A stretch of 64,000 nucleotides of DNA, taken from the NCBI RefSeq assembly GCF_023898315.1, contig NC_064619.1:302288150-302352149 (forward strand), read 5' to 3'. Source of the stretch: Schistocerca nitens. Taxonomy: Eukaryota; Arthropoda; Insecta; Orthoptera; Acrididae. The notes below the pieces were generated by a model. That model worked only from the letters and a program-made list of their open reading frames with translations, had not been told where the DNA came from and did not search any database. The translations under genes were made by a program, and so were the position numbers. Below, in pieces: positions 1-11,099 of the stretch. Each line of letters starts with the position of its first letter. The stretch's first letter is position 1.

Positions 1-1400
1 AAATTTTCTACAGGAGAGTAAGTTACGGTGTTAGTCGTAACCTACCTTCTATGTAAAAGACATCACCCGTTTCGTCCTGGTCCTCAAACCAACGAGCCTC
101 TTAACTCGATATTGAACTCCACCTTAAGAATGGCATCAGTACCTCTGTCCACATCAGACCTACCGGCCACCAAAAATATCTTTACTTCAACAGCTGCCAT
201 CCATTCCATACTAGGAAGTCCCTTCCATACAGCCTAGCCGCCAGAGGTCGTCACATCTGTAGTGACTGGCAATCACTTTCCAAAAATGCCAAGGGCTCTA
301 CTGAGGCATTCACAGACCAGAATTGTCCTGCCAGTGTTAATGATCAATCCTCCCCACTATCATCCTCACCCATCACTCAGAGGTATTCCGTCATCCACCG
401 AGTCCACACAATATCCTCATCCTTCCTTACAAACTCCTAATCCCAGTCCCTTGCCTTGTGGCTGATATCCCTGTAATAGACCTAAATGCAAGACCTATTC
501 TCCCACTGTTGCCTACTCCAGTCCTGTTGCAAGCATCTCCTACCCCAGCAAAGGCAGAGCTACTTGTGAATGCAGCCATGTGATCTACAAACTAAGCTAC
601 AACCACTATGCCGCTTTTTACATGGACATGACAACCAACAAGCTGTCTGTCCGCATGAATGGCTTCTGCAAACTGTAGCCAAAAGAAAGCTGGACAACTC
701 TGTTGCTAAACTGCTGCCCAATACGATGTGCTTCACTTCAATGATTGCTTCACAGCTGGTACCATCTATATCCTTCCTACCAATACCAGCTATTCTGAAA
801 TGCGCAGGTGAGACCTGTCTCTACAACATATGCTTCATTCCTGGAACCCCCCCCCCCCCCCCACCTCAATCTTCACTAGTCCCTGTCCTCCATCTGCATG
901 TCCCCTTCCCTCCTCCCATTCCACCACAACACATGCTTTCTATCTCACCAACACACCTCCAAGTCCCCCACCCCTCCCCCCTCCCCTCCCAAACCACAAC
1001 CACCTGACTCTGCACATAGCAGCCTATCCTGTCCCCTCTTGTCTCTGCATGCTCCCACAGTCAGCACAATATCTTCGCCCACCCTTACCCTGGTATCCAT
1101 CTCCCTCCATGCCTCATGCCTCCTCTTTAGCCCCACCACCCACTGTAGAAGACCACTGTCAACATCAGAAACAGTCACAGTCTGTAGTCAAATCCCAGCG
1201 TCTGGAGTCAGGGGCCATGTGTGTGTGAGTTCTGCTTGTGCGAATGTGTGTGTTTTCTATTTCAGGAGAAGGACTTTTTTTTATTTGAAAGCTTAAACAT
1301 TTAGCAGTCGTTTTCATAGTGCCTGTGTGCAACTCAATGTCTCCTCTGTGTGCTGGATAGCAATATATCCTTATCGTATTGCAGTCATTCCTATCCATCA
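1..1400 (+). mobile_element. Penelope-like element, decayed 3' part
   Basis: Reading + strand from about 465, one frame carries the PLE linker pattern CNRPKCKTYSP followed by KGRATCECSHVIYK and then AFYMDMTTNKLSVRMNGF. This is the cysteine linker plus the GIY-YIG endonuclease start of Penelope-like retroelements (GIY-YIG is worn to FYMDM here). Stops appear right after it, so the domain is dead. A C-rich untranslated stretch (850-1180) and the tail motif seen in other copies here (cattgtgcc..gcaactcaatgtctcctctgtgtg, about 1310-1360) mark the 3' end. The segment upstream of 340 is probably the same element but I could not place it. Confidence 0.7.
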
Positions 1401-2443
1401 GGCAAACAGCAATGTATTATCAAATGAACAAAAAAGGCTGTAATGTTAATAGGATGCTCAAAAGCCTATAGGCAATCAAAATCTGTAACAACAGTGCTCA
1501 GTGATGGGAGCTCTCCATTGAAGATTAAAGAACAAAAAGAGTTTCAGTGCAAATATTATCACCTTCTCCTAGATGTAAATCCAGTACAAAGTGCATTTAT
1601 GATTGCCATGAGTCTTGTATCAGCTATTGTTGTTTCTTCTTCTTTGTCTTACTCTTGTTAACCAAGAAAGGGAAAAATGAAGAAACATCAGTGCTCAGAT
1701 GAATAATTTTGAAGCAAACTGGAAAATCCTGCCAGCTTGCTTGCTGTATTTTAACATCACAGTGGGGTTGGTAGCCTGTGAAGGGGTGAATCATACCCAT
1801 AGTGATGTCTTTATCCCTCTAGTAATTAAATGGAGAAGGAAATTAAGGTGCTAAAGAAACAGGTATCTCAATTGTGCCATATGTCATGGAGAGACTACAG
1901 TAATTTCTCTTCAGAGCATGTCATTTGTGTGAATTGAGAATTTTTGAATGTATTTAATAAATGAAAGAAGACCCCTTGTGAAATAATGTGAGAGTCTGTA
2001 CGTAGATTTTTTGACAGTTTGTTCACATCATGGTGATTCTATATTGGCATTTTCGAGTTTTTCAACAAACTGTAAATTTTTTTCTAACTTTCAGGCAGCA
2101 GAAGTGTCTATTATTCTCAAAGAGTCAGTTTTCAGTTCTAATAGTAGACTGGTATCTAATCTGTGTCAGTAATGGTTGATGTTTGTATGCTATTGTCAAC
2201 TACTTCTGCTCGAGGGCAAGGGAGAGAGGGTGAGGGGGTGGCAGTAGTTCCCACCTAAAGGTACTAATGGGAACATCAACAGGCAGAAAATGTCTGTAGT
2301 AATTCATCATTGTTATAATTTAACAAAGGAATTGATTGTTAATGCTACTGTTAACAGTTAAAAATAAAATTACTATTTAAGAAACGTACATCTTTTGTTG
2401 GAATTTATATTAACTCATTGTCTTATCTGCTTATTCTTTTCAG
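1401..2443. other. intron sequence, nothing recognised
   Basis: AT-rich unique-looking sequence between the PLE tail and exon A. I see no domain, repeat or RNA in it. It ends in a pyrimidine-rich stretch and CAG at 2441-2443, the acceptor of exon A. Confidence 0.5.
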
Positions 2444-2611
2444 GTGGAGTCAGAAAACACACTTCTTACTGTGGTAAAACAGGATTCTGCTGTCCGCCTA
2501 TCATCATCATCTTACAGGATAATTTTGAGTGACGAGTTCTGGAAACTTGGAGAATTAAGCTTAAAAATGAATGTCAGCGTTATTTCTGATCTTACCTGTC
2601 AGAATTTGCAG
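2444..2611 (+). CDS. host gene exon A (internal exon)
   Basis: A 168-bp open exon between a pyrimidine-tract/CAG acceptor and a GTAATG donor, phase 0 at both ends. It encodes 56 residues from VESENTLL to SDLTCQNLQ. The pattern of alternating hydrophobic residues and the run KLGELSLKMNVSVISDL look like beta strands of an Ig-like or similar fold. NVS is an N-glycosylation sequon, which fits a lumenal or extracellular location ahead of the membrane helix in exon B. The reading frame continues without a break into exon B (2611 to 19518). Upstream exons lie outside the window. I do not recognise the protein. A gp210/NUP210-type protein has this general architecture, but I have no specific motif for it. 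Confidence 0.72.
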
Positions 2612-3540
2612 GTAATGGTGCCCTTTTTGTGCCAAATTCTGTGAATTTGTTATTTTGCATTCTGTATTAGTTTTAATTGCACTCTGATACAGTATGATTT
2701 TATTGGGATCAGACAAAAAAATTAAATATTCAAAAAAAATTTTACTTTGAGGAAATATGCTAAGCAGATGCTGCCAAATAAGTGTCAGGATTGTATTTGA
2801 AGCAGATGCTGGGGAACTGGCATCCATTCAGCTTTGTTCTGAAAGTTTTGTAAAAATGTCCTTGTATTATGTTTTTTGAAAATCATTTTCAATTTTGTGG
2901 ACTAGACTGTTCTTGGATTGTCATTTTGTTTGTCTAATCACTGATTAACGTTCTTTTGTAGTTGCCACAAACATGTCTTGCATTTTCTGAATTGTTTTTA
3001 TTCCATATTTTGAATTCTGTGTGTTGAGATTTTACTGCTCGATCACAATCTACATTCCAACAAGGAATTTGGTTTTGAGCACTTAAGTTGTTATAAATTT
3101 TAGTTTTAAGACACTGGTTATCCAGTCAGTCATATTTTTTTTCTTTTTAGAGAAGAATAGGCTTCTTTGCTATTAATTTTCATTTCCAACCTGTGGCTGA
3201 CTGGCACTTGAAAATGGACGATTGCTTGAAACCATTTGTGATATAAAGAAACAGAAAATTTAGAATCCTTCCATAGTGGTGCAAGCTACTTCTACATTTC
3301 AATTACAGTTTCCAGACTCCAAGTGTGTGGAGGAATTATATTAATTTGTGCCATTAATATTGTTCATCTGATACAGACTAAGTCAACTTCTACTCACAGA
3401 TGTCAAGTTATTAGTTTTGTAGAAATTGCTGTATTTAGAATGTCTAATTTCTTCTTTTAAATGATTTAAGAGTAAATGTCACAACTCAACGAATAGTAGA
3501 GTTGCTGAAAAACACACAAACAAGACAGAGAACTATGTTA
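2612..3540. other. intron sequence, nothing recognised
   Basis: AT-rich sequence after the exon A donor, with no coding signal or repeat that I can identify. Together with what follows to 19517 it forms a 16.9-kb intron. Confidence 0.5.
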
Positions 3541-3544
3541 GCTT

Positions 3545-4240
3545 TGGGACCTGTATGACTACATCAACACTGTGCTAAAACTGCCATTCACTAACTTGAC
3601 TGGGGTGGAGGTTTTGTGTCGGATGGAGTGGGTGAAGGGCAAAAGGAGGTGGGAAGTGGGAGGGAAGTTTGGGGATGGGTGGCTGAGGGTGGGATGGAGG
3701 CAGCAGATGCGCAGGATAGAGGTGCAGGAGGGAGAGGCAACAGGTGTGTGGAATAGGAATGTAACACAAGCATAGTAGGGTTTGTGTGGCTCGTGATGAC
3801 AGTGATATTGGGAAGTGGGTTGGAAGAGGGCGGCACAACAGAGGAAGGGAGACCTCAATGGGAAATGGGTGTGGCTGCAGGACGTGTAAAGTTAGGGGCC
3901 TGGGGCAGGATGGGGGTGGATGTGGGGTAAGGGGCTACAGGTATTGGAAACCAGGAGGATTACAGAAATGAAGGATGTGCTGCATGGACGACTCCCATCC
4001 ACATAGTTAAGAGAAGTTGTTGTTGAGGGTAAGGATTTAGATGTTACAAGTTGCGAAGCAGCCATTGAAATGCAACATGTTGTGCTCAGCAGGGTGTTCG
4101 GTCACTGGGTGGCAACTCTGCCCTTGGGCATTACATACAGCTATGAGCCAACAGAAAGGAGCTTTTGAATGTTTCTGTGCAGCTGCATCAGATAGGAGGA
4201 AAGAGTGGCAACACTGTACAACTGTACATCAGTTTGGCAT
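3545..4240 (-). mobile_element. Penelope-like element 3' fragment
   Basis: On the minus strand the frame PVTEHPAEHNMLHFNGCFAT (about 4130-4050) matches the end of the GIY-YIG domain of the other PLE copies in this window (PVTQHAAEHNALDFNGCFTT at about 17200-17265). It is followed downstream (lower coordinates) by the same C-rich untranslated tail, read here as a G-rich + strand. The catalytic YIG part is not preserved. The open frames across the G/C-rich stretch are by-products of composition. Confidence 0.6.
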
Positions 4241-4375
4241 GGTAAAAGAGAATCAAAAAGGAACTATATTGATGTGTATGCTTTTTTATGTGGTTTTATT
4301 TTTTATATATCAGCTAGGTGTAAGGAACAGAAACATATTAAGAATAGTAAGAAGTTAAGTCTCAGTTAAAATTTT

Positions 4376-7262
4376 ACATCTACATCTACATCATTACTCT
4401 GCAATTCACATTTAAGTGCTTGGCAGAGGGTTCATTCAAGCACAGTCATACTATCTCTCTACCATTCCACTCCCGAACAGCACGCGGGAAAAACGAACAC
4501 CTAAACCTTTCTGTTTGAGCTCTGATTTCTCTTATTTTATTTTGATGATCATTCCTACCTATGTAGGTTGGGCTCAACAAAATATTTTCGCATTCGGAAG
4601 AGAAAGTTGGTGACTGAAATTTCGTAAATAGATCTCGCCGCGACGAAAAACGTCTTTGCTTTAATGACTTCCATCCCAAGTCGCGTATCATGTATGCCAC
4701 ACTCTCTCCCCTATTACGTGATAATACAAAACGAGCTGCCCTTTTTTGCACCCTTTCGATGTCCTCCGTCAATCCCACCTGGTAAGGATCCCACACTACG
4801 CAGCAATATTCTAACAGAGGACGAACAAGTCTAGTGTAAGCTGTCTCTTTAGTGGACTTGTTGCATCTTCTAAGTGTCCTGCCAATGAAACGCAACCTTT
4901 GGCTCGCCTTCCTCACAATCTTATCTATGCGGTCTTTCCAACTGAAGTTGTTCGTAATTTTAACAACCAGGAACTTAGTTGAATTGACAGCCTTGAGAAT
5001 TGTACTATTTATCGAGTAATCGAATTCCAACGGATTTCTTTTGGAACTCATGTGGATCACCTCACACTTTTCGTTATTTAGTGGCAACTGCCTCCTGCCA
5101 CACCATACAGCAATCTTTTCTAAATCGCTTAGCAACTGATACAGGTCTTCGGATGACCTTACTAGACGGTAAATTACATCATCATCTGCGAACAACCTAA
5201 GAGAACTGCTCAGATTGTCACCCAGGTCATTTATATAGATCAGGAACAGCAGAGGTCCCAGCACGCTTCCCTGGGGAACACCTGATATCACTTCAGTTTT
5301 ACTCAATGGTTTGCCGTCTATTACTACGAACTGCAACCTTCCTGACAGGAAATCACGAATCCAGTCGCACAACTGAGACGATACCCCATAGGCCCGCGGC
5401 TTGATTAGAAGTTGCTTGTGAGGAACGGTGTCAAAAGCTTTCCGGAAATGTAGAAATGGGGAATCAACTTGAGATCCCCTGTCGATAGCGGCCATTACTT
5501 CGTGCGAATAAAGAGCTAGCTGCGTTGCACAAGAACGATGTTTTCTGAAACCATGCTGATTACGTACAATAGATCGTTCCCTTCGAGGTGATTCATAATG
5601 TTTGAATACAGTATATGCTCCAAAACCCTACTACAAACCGACGTCAATGATATAGGTCTGTAGTTCGATGGATTACTCCTACTACCCTTCTTAAACACTG
5701 GTGTGACCTGCGCAATTTTCCAGTCTGTAGGTACAGATCTATCGGTGAGCGAGCGGTTGTATATGATTGCTAAGTAGGGAGCTATTGTATCAGCATAATC
5801 TGAAAGGAACCTAATCGGTATACAATCTGGACCTGAATACTTGCCCATATCAAGCAATTTGAGTTGCTTCGCAACCCCTAAGGTATCTACTTCTAAGAAA
5901 CTCATGCTAGCAGCTGTTCGTGTTTCAAATTCTGGAATGTTCCATTCATCTTCGCTGGTGAAGGAATTTCGGAAAACTGCGTTCAATAACTCCGCTTTAG
6001 CGGCACAGTCGTCGGCAACAGTACCATCGGCACTGCGCAGCAAAGGTATTTACTGCGTCTTGCCGCTTGTGTACCTTACATATGACCAGAATTTCTTCGG
6101 ATTTTCTACCAAATTTTGAGACAATGTTTTGTTGTGGAACCTATTAAAGGCATCTCACATTGAAGTCCGTGCCAAATTTCGTGCATCTGTAAATTTTAGC
6201 CAATCTTCGGGATTTCGCATTCTTCTGAACTTTGCACACTTTTTCCGTTGCCTATGCAACTGCGTTCGGACCTGTTTTGTGTACCATGGGGGATCAGTTC
6301 CATCTCTTACCAATTTATGAGGTATGAATCTTTCAATTGCTGCTGCTACTATATCTTTGAATTTGAGCCACATCTCGTCTACATTTGCATAGTCAGTTTG
6401 GAAGGAATGGAGATTGTCTGTTAGGAAGGCTTCTAGTGACACTTTATCCGCTTTTTTAAATAAAATTATTTTGCATTTGTTTCTGGTGGATTTGGAAGAA
6501 ACAGTATTGAGCCTAGCTACAACAACCTTGTGATCACTAATCCCTGTATCAGTCATGATGCTCTCTATTAGCTCTGGATTGTTTGTGGCTAAGAGGTCGA
6601 GTGTGTTTTCGCAACCATTTACAATTTGCGTGGGTTTGTGGACTAACTGCTCGAAATAATTTTCGGAGAAAGCATTTAGGACAATCTCGGAAGATGTTTG
6701 CTGCCTACCACCGGTTTTGAACAAGTATTTTTGCCAACATATCGAGGGAAGGTTGAAGTCCCCACCAACTATAACCATATGAGTGGTGTATTTATTTGTT
6801 ACGAGACTCTAATTTTCTCTGAACTGTTCAGCAACTATATCATCGGAGTCTGGGGGTCGGTAGAAGGAGCCAATTATTAACTTAGTTCGGCTGTTAAGTA
6901 TAACCTCCACCCATACCAATTCGCACGGAGTATCTACTTCGACTTCACCACCAATTCTGTGTAATCTATCTTTCCTGAACACCGTCTGAGACTTCGTAAA
7001 AATTTCTGCAGAAATTATTTCAGGCTTTAGCCAGCGTTCTGTACCTATAACGATTTCAGCTTCTGTGCTTTCTATTAGCGCTTGAAGCTCAGGGACTTTC
7101 CCAGCACAACTACAGCAATTTACAACTACAATTCCGACTGTTCCTTGATCCAAGCACATCCTGTATTTGCCATGCACCCTTTGAGATTGCAGCCCACCCT
7201 GTACTTTCCCGAGGCCTTCTAACCTAAAAAACCGCCCAGTCCACGCCACCCAGCCTCCACCA
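4376..7262 (-). mobile_element. CR1-like non-LTR retrotransposon (LINE), 5'-truncated
   Basis: A minus-strand LINE. Its 3' tail lies at 4376-4400 as tandem ATGTAG units (acatctacatctacatc on +), the end structure expected of target-primed insertion. Endonuclease and reverse transcriptase follow in order going up in coordinates. The 5' end is lost near 7262, just before the Tc1-like element. A related but much more decayed copy lies on the + strand at 22530-25230. Confidence 0.85.
4446..7249 (-). pseudogene. LINE ORF2 (endonuclease + reverse transcriptase), frameshifted
   Basis: An APE-type endonuclease and an RT that would nick target DNA and copy the element RNA. The endonuclease spans 7249-6155, with EIVIGTERWL (glutamate motif), GSFYRPPDSD, VIVGGDFNLP and ISDHKVVVARL; it changes frame near 6800. 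The RT spans 6043-4446, with GKYSGPDCIP, NYRPISLTS, FRKAFDTVPH, SGVPQGSVLGPLLF and the catalytic stretch LRLFADDDVIY. A frame break lies between 5516 and 5495, and further breaks separate endonuclease from RT near 6155-6043. Most motifs are intact, so the copy is only moderately old. The clade (CR1, L2 or a relative) is judged by motif style only. Confidence 0.85.
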
Positions 7263-7305
7263 CAGCTTGACTAATTTAATGTAATTGCAAAAACTGAAAA
7301 TAATA

Positions 7306-8727
7306 CACTCCTGGAAATTGAAATAAGAACACCGTAAATTCATTGTCCCAGGAAGGGGAAACTTTATTGACACATTCCTGGGGTCAGATACATCACATGA
7401 TCACACTGACAGAACCACAGGCACATAGACACAGGCAACAGAGCATGCACAATGTCGGCACTAGTACAGTGTATATCCACCTTTCGCAGCAATGCAGGCT
7501 GCTATTCTCCCATGGAGACGATCGTAGAGATGGTGGATGTAGTCCTGTGGAACGGCTTGCCATGCCATTTCCACCTGGCGCCTCAGTTGGACCAGCGTTC
7601 GTGCTGGACGTGCAGACCGAGTGAGACGACGCTTCATCCAGTCCCAAACATGCTCAATGGGGGACAGATCCGGAGATCTTGCTGGCCAGGGTAGTTGACT
7701 TACACCTTCTAGAGCACGTTGGGTGGCACGGGATACATGCGGACGTGCATTGTCCTGTTGGAACAGCACGTTCCCTTGCCGGTCTAGGAATGGTAGAACG
7801 ATGGGTTCGATGACGGTTTGGATGTACCGTGCACTATTCAGTGTCCCCTCGACGATCACCAGTGATGTACGGCCAGTGTAGGAGATCGCTCCCCACACCA
7901 TGATGCCGGGTGTTGGCCCTGTGTGCCTCGGTCGTATGCAGTCCTGATTGTGGCGCTCACCTGCACGGCGCCAAACACGCATACGACCATCATTGGCACC
8001 AAGGCAGAAGCGACTCTCATCGCTGAAGACGACACGTCTCCATTCGTCCCTCCATTCACGCCTGTCGCGACACCACTGGAGGCGGGCTGCACGATGTTGG
8101 GGCGTGAGCGGAAGACGGCCTAACGGTGTGCGGGACTGTAGCCCAGCTTCATGGAGACGGTTGCGAATGGTCCTCGCCGATACCCCAGGAGCAACAGTAT
8201 CCCTAATTTGCTGGGAAGTGGCGGTGCGGTCCCCTACGGCACTGCGTAGGATCCTACGGTCTTGGCGTGCATCCGTGCGTCGCTGCGGTCCGGTCCCAGG
8301 TCGACGGGCACGTGCACCTTCCGCTGACCACTGGCGACAACATCGATGTACTGTGGAGACCTCACGCCCCACGTGTTGAGCAATTCGGCGGTACGTCCAC
8401 CCGGCCTCCCGCATGCCCACTATACGCCCTCGCTCAAAGTCCGTCAACTGCACATACGGTTCACGTCCACGCTGTCGCGGCATGCTACCAGTGTTAAAGA
8501 CTGCGATGGAGCTCCGTATGCCACGGCAAACTGGCTGACACTGACGGCGGCGGTGCACAAATGCTGCGCAGCTAGCGCCATTCGATGGCCAACACCGCGG
8601 TTCCTGGTGTGTCCGCTGTGCCGTGTGTGTGATCATTGCTTGTACAGCCCTCTCGCAGTGTCCGGAGCAAGTATGGTGGGTCTGACACACCGGTGTCAAT
8701 GTGTTCTTTTTTCCATTTCCAGGAGTG
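7306..8727 (-). mobile_element. Tc1-like DNA transposon, complete with TIRs
   Basis: A 1422-bp element bounded by inverted ends: CACTCCTGGAAATTGAAATA at the left and the complement of TTTTTTCCATTTCCAGGAGTG at the right, with a few mismatches. It is flanked by a TA dinucleotide on each side (7304-7305 and 8728-8729), the Tc1/mariner target duplication. It contains one uninterrupted transposase frame on the minus strand. It sits between the CR1-like LINE and a mariner-like remnant. Confidence 0.93.
7461..8483 (-). CDS. Tc1-family transposase, intact 340 aa
   Basis: It cuts and pastes the surrounding element by recognising the TIRs and cleaving with a DDE active site. I start it at the Met of MPRQRGREPYVQL because the frame upstream to 8801 runs through the TIR region and is not conserved in character. 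Residues 10-60 form the first helix-turn-helix (TDFERGRIVGMREAG, YRRIAQHVG); a basic hook follows (RRPGTGPQRRT, 60-70), then the second HTH (about 75-125). The catalytic triad is D155 (VVFSDESRF), D244 (FQQDNARPH) and E277 (SPDLSPIEHVW). I count 32 residues between D244 and E277, against 34 in classical Tc1. There is no stop or frameshift, so the copy is recent or still active. Confidence 0.93.
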   Translation of the reverse strand: MPRQRGREPYVQLTDFERGRIVGMREAGWTYRRIAQHVGREVSTVHRCCRQWSAEGARARRPGTGPQRRTDARQDRRILRSAVGDRTATSQQIRDTVAPGVSARTIRNRLHEAGLQSRTPLGRLPLTPQHRAARLQWCRDRREWRDEWRRVVFSDESRFCLGANDGRMRVWRRAGERHNQDCIRPRHTGPTPGIMVWGAISYTGRTSLVIVEGTLNSARYIQTVIEPIVLPFLDRQGNVLFQQDNARPHVSRATQRALEGVSQLPWPARSPDLSPIEHVWDWMKRRLTRSARPARTLVQLRRQVEMAWQAVPQDYIHHLYDRLHGRIAACIAAKGGYTLY

Positions 8728-8734
8728 TATAAAA

Positions 8735-9100
8735 ACAAAAGACAACGTCCCATAAAGAGATATCGAGTGGATTTAAGTCTGGCAACTAACTGGCCATTCA
8801 CAGGGCCTCCACAATCAGACCATCGTGAAGGAAAGGAATTGTCTTGGTGGCATCACACTGCGAAGCAGAAATGAGCAGGAATTGTGCACGAACCATGTCT
8901 TCAGTCCATGGAGCAGACTATCTTCTCTATTAATTCTTGTTAACTTGACATTCAGGAAATGCAAAGGTTACTTTCCTATTAGCCTTCATGGTTGCACATA
9001 TTGAGACAATGATTGGTAATGTGATACCAAATATTGACCACTACTTCTGTTGATATCCTCATATTTTCATCTGTAGGGTGTTTTCTTAGCTATTCACTCA
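8735..9100 (-). pseudogene. mariner-like transposase remnant
   Basis: Minus-strand reading near 8835-8740 gives LPDLNPLDISLWDVV, close to the SPDL-P-D-FLWG block that carries the third catalytic aspartate in mariner-like transposases. Stops and shifts surround it and nothing else of the gene can be placed with confidence. Confidence 0.35.
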
Positions 9101-9429
9101 GTGAGTAGCAATCTACAACAGACTTTACACATTATTTCAAACCTCTTTGAAACTTTCTCTTGCTGGCACCCCGTATAAAGTAATGAAAGGCAAAACGTGT
9201 ATTACTTACTGCATTTTCGCTATTCATACAATAAAACTTCTGTATAAGGCATGACGTTTTAATATACTACTTCATTGCTACTGACTCTGTTAGAACAGAT
9301 GTGCAGATAGTGTCCACATCTACCACTGAATGTACTTGCAGAATTACTTAATTGGATGATGCACAGCTCAGGGGTATGATGTCATAAACACTGAGATATG
9401 CTTTATAAGTACGTATTTGCTTCTTTAAA

Positions 9430-9790
9430 GCGTTGTGATGGGTAGGAAACTGAGTCTTCACTAAATCATTTAATGATTCATTTTAAATCTTCTGATGAAT
9501 TTTCAGCAGTAAATGATAGCAAAATCTGCAAACAGTCCTTCCTCGGATTATCTCCTAAATAGTAAGAAGAGTAGAGGGACTATAGCACTTCCTTGGGAAA
9601 CCCCAGGTATCACTACTATTTCATTAGGTGACTTCCCTTAATTTATTATAAACTGTGACTTTTCTGACAACTTCATTATTCTTTTTTTCATTGTTGAAAA
9701 GGATTGGTTTTGTAAGATGCGTGTATCTGATGACTTTTTATAAAGTTGCTGAAGTCCTACCTCTGCTCGTTGCCTCCTGGCAACTGTGTT
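9430..9790 (-). pseudogene. LINE reverse transcriptase remnant
   Basis: The minus-strand translation around 9700-9500 reads like a worn copy of the RT block in the 4446-6043 element: DTWGFPRKCYSPSTLL in place of the GVPQGS..GPLLF motif and RTVCRFCYH in place of the LRLFADD motif. Several stops are present. Assignment rests on positional similarity of two motifs only. Confidence 0.4.
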
Positions 9791-9799
9791 TGCACCTTC

Positions 9800-11095
9800 T
9801 ATGATGGTCGTCCGTGCAAAAATAAAAAATACTTATGTGTTTGGGGTAAACCTTTTTTATTTTTCGACGTAATCTCCTTTTAGACTTGTACACTTCGTCC
9901 AATGCTGTTCTAATTTGTTGATCCCTTCCGAATAATAGGAATTGTCCAAGTCTGCAAAACAGCTATTAGTTGCTGCAATCACCTCCTCGTTTGAATAAAG
10001 TCTTTGTCCCGCCAGCCATTTCTTCAAATTGGGGAACAAATATTAGTCTGAGGGAGCCTATTCTGGAGAATAGGGGTGATGTGAAACGAGTTGGAATTTT
10101 ATTTTCATTAATTTTGCGACCGCAAATGCTGAGGTGTGTGCTGATGCATTGTTGTGATGGAAAAGGACTTTTTTGCAGTCCAATCGCCGGTGTCTTTCTT
10201 GCAGCTCGGTTTCCAAACGGTCCAATAACAATTAATAATATGCACCTGTAGTAGTTTTACCCTTTTACAGATGGTCGATGAGGATTACCCCTTGCGAATC
10301 CCAGAAGACAGTCGCCATAACCTTTCCGGTCGAAGGAATGGTTTTTGCCTTTTTTGGGACAGATTCTCCCTTGGTAACCCATTGTTCAAATTGTTCTTTG
10401 GTCTCAGGAGTATAGTAATGTATCCATGTTTCATCCACAGTGACGAAATGACGCTTTAAGTCCTGCGGATTCTTCCTGAACAGCTGCAAACCATCCTTGC
10501 CACACTTCACACGATTCCATTTTTGGCCAAGCTTGAGCAATCGCAGAACCCATCTTGTGGATAGTTTTCTCATGTCCAAATGTTTATGCAAAATATTATG
10601 TACTCATTCATTCGATATGCCCACATCACTAGCAATCTCACGCATCTTAACTCTTCTGTCATCCATCACCACATCATGGATTTTACCAATGATTTCTGGA
10701 GTCGTAACCTCCACAGGACGTCCAGAACGTTCAGCATCACTTGCGCCCATATGGCCGCTCCTAAAATTTTGAAACCACTTATAAACTGTTCTAATCGAAG
10801 GTGCAGAGTCACTGTAATGTTTATCAAGCTTCTTTTTAGTCTCCTGGGGTGTTTTGCCTTTCCTAAAGTAATATTTAATCACCATACGAAATTCATTTTT
10901 GTCCATTTTTTGACAATCACTTGACTTCCTTGACTCGCACAAATGCCAAACACAAAGAAATAGACTAATATGGCTGAGACTTGGTATGCATTCTTTCCAA
11001 AGATGCTACTAACGAAACATGAACTTGATATGTGTTGGTGGTGCCATATCTCAGACTTTGCACAGACTTTTCAAATGCCCCTTGTACATGTGGAT
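9800..11095 (-). mobile_element. mariner-family transposon, decayed
   Basis: The minus strand holds mariner transposase pieces in the correct order over about 1.1 kb. Outer ends are uncertain, since I could not align the two terminal inverted repeats. Limits are set by the transposase plus short flanks. Confidence 0.75.
9857..10942 (-). pseudogene. mariner transposase, frameshifted and internally deleted
   Basis: From the N-terminus, 10942-10604 encodes the HTH DNA-binding region (MDKNEFRMVIKYYF, SIRTVYKWFQNFRSG, then the GRP hook ERSGRPVEV). 10591-10265 encodes the start of the catalytic core with the first aspartate motif TVDETWIHYYTPETKEQ, and MATVFWDSQGVILIDHL. 10039-9857 encodes the C-terminus (FPNLKKWLAGQRL to LKGDYVEK). 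The stretch with the second and third aspartates is missing or unreadable between about 10260 and 10040. At least two frame changes make it non-functional. The motif style fits the mauritiana-like mariner group; I did not test this. Confidence 0.85.
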
Positions 11096-11099
11096 ATGT

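Noticed and set aside
830-1296. Long overlapping frames rich in Pro, Ser and His
   Set aside because: They arise from the C-rich untranslated part of a Penelope-like element; three frames are open at once and none shows a domain.
8483-8801. N-terminal extension of the Tc1-like transposase
   Set aside because: The frame is open to 8801 but runs across the TIR and out of the element; the Met of MPRQRG is the natural start.
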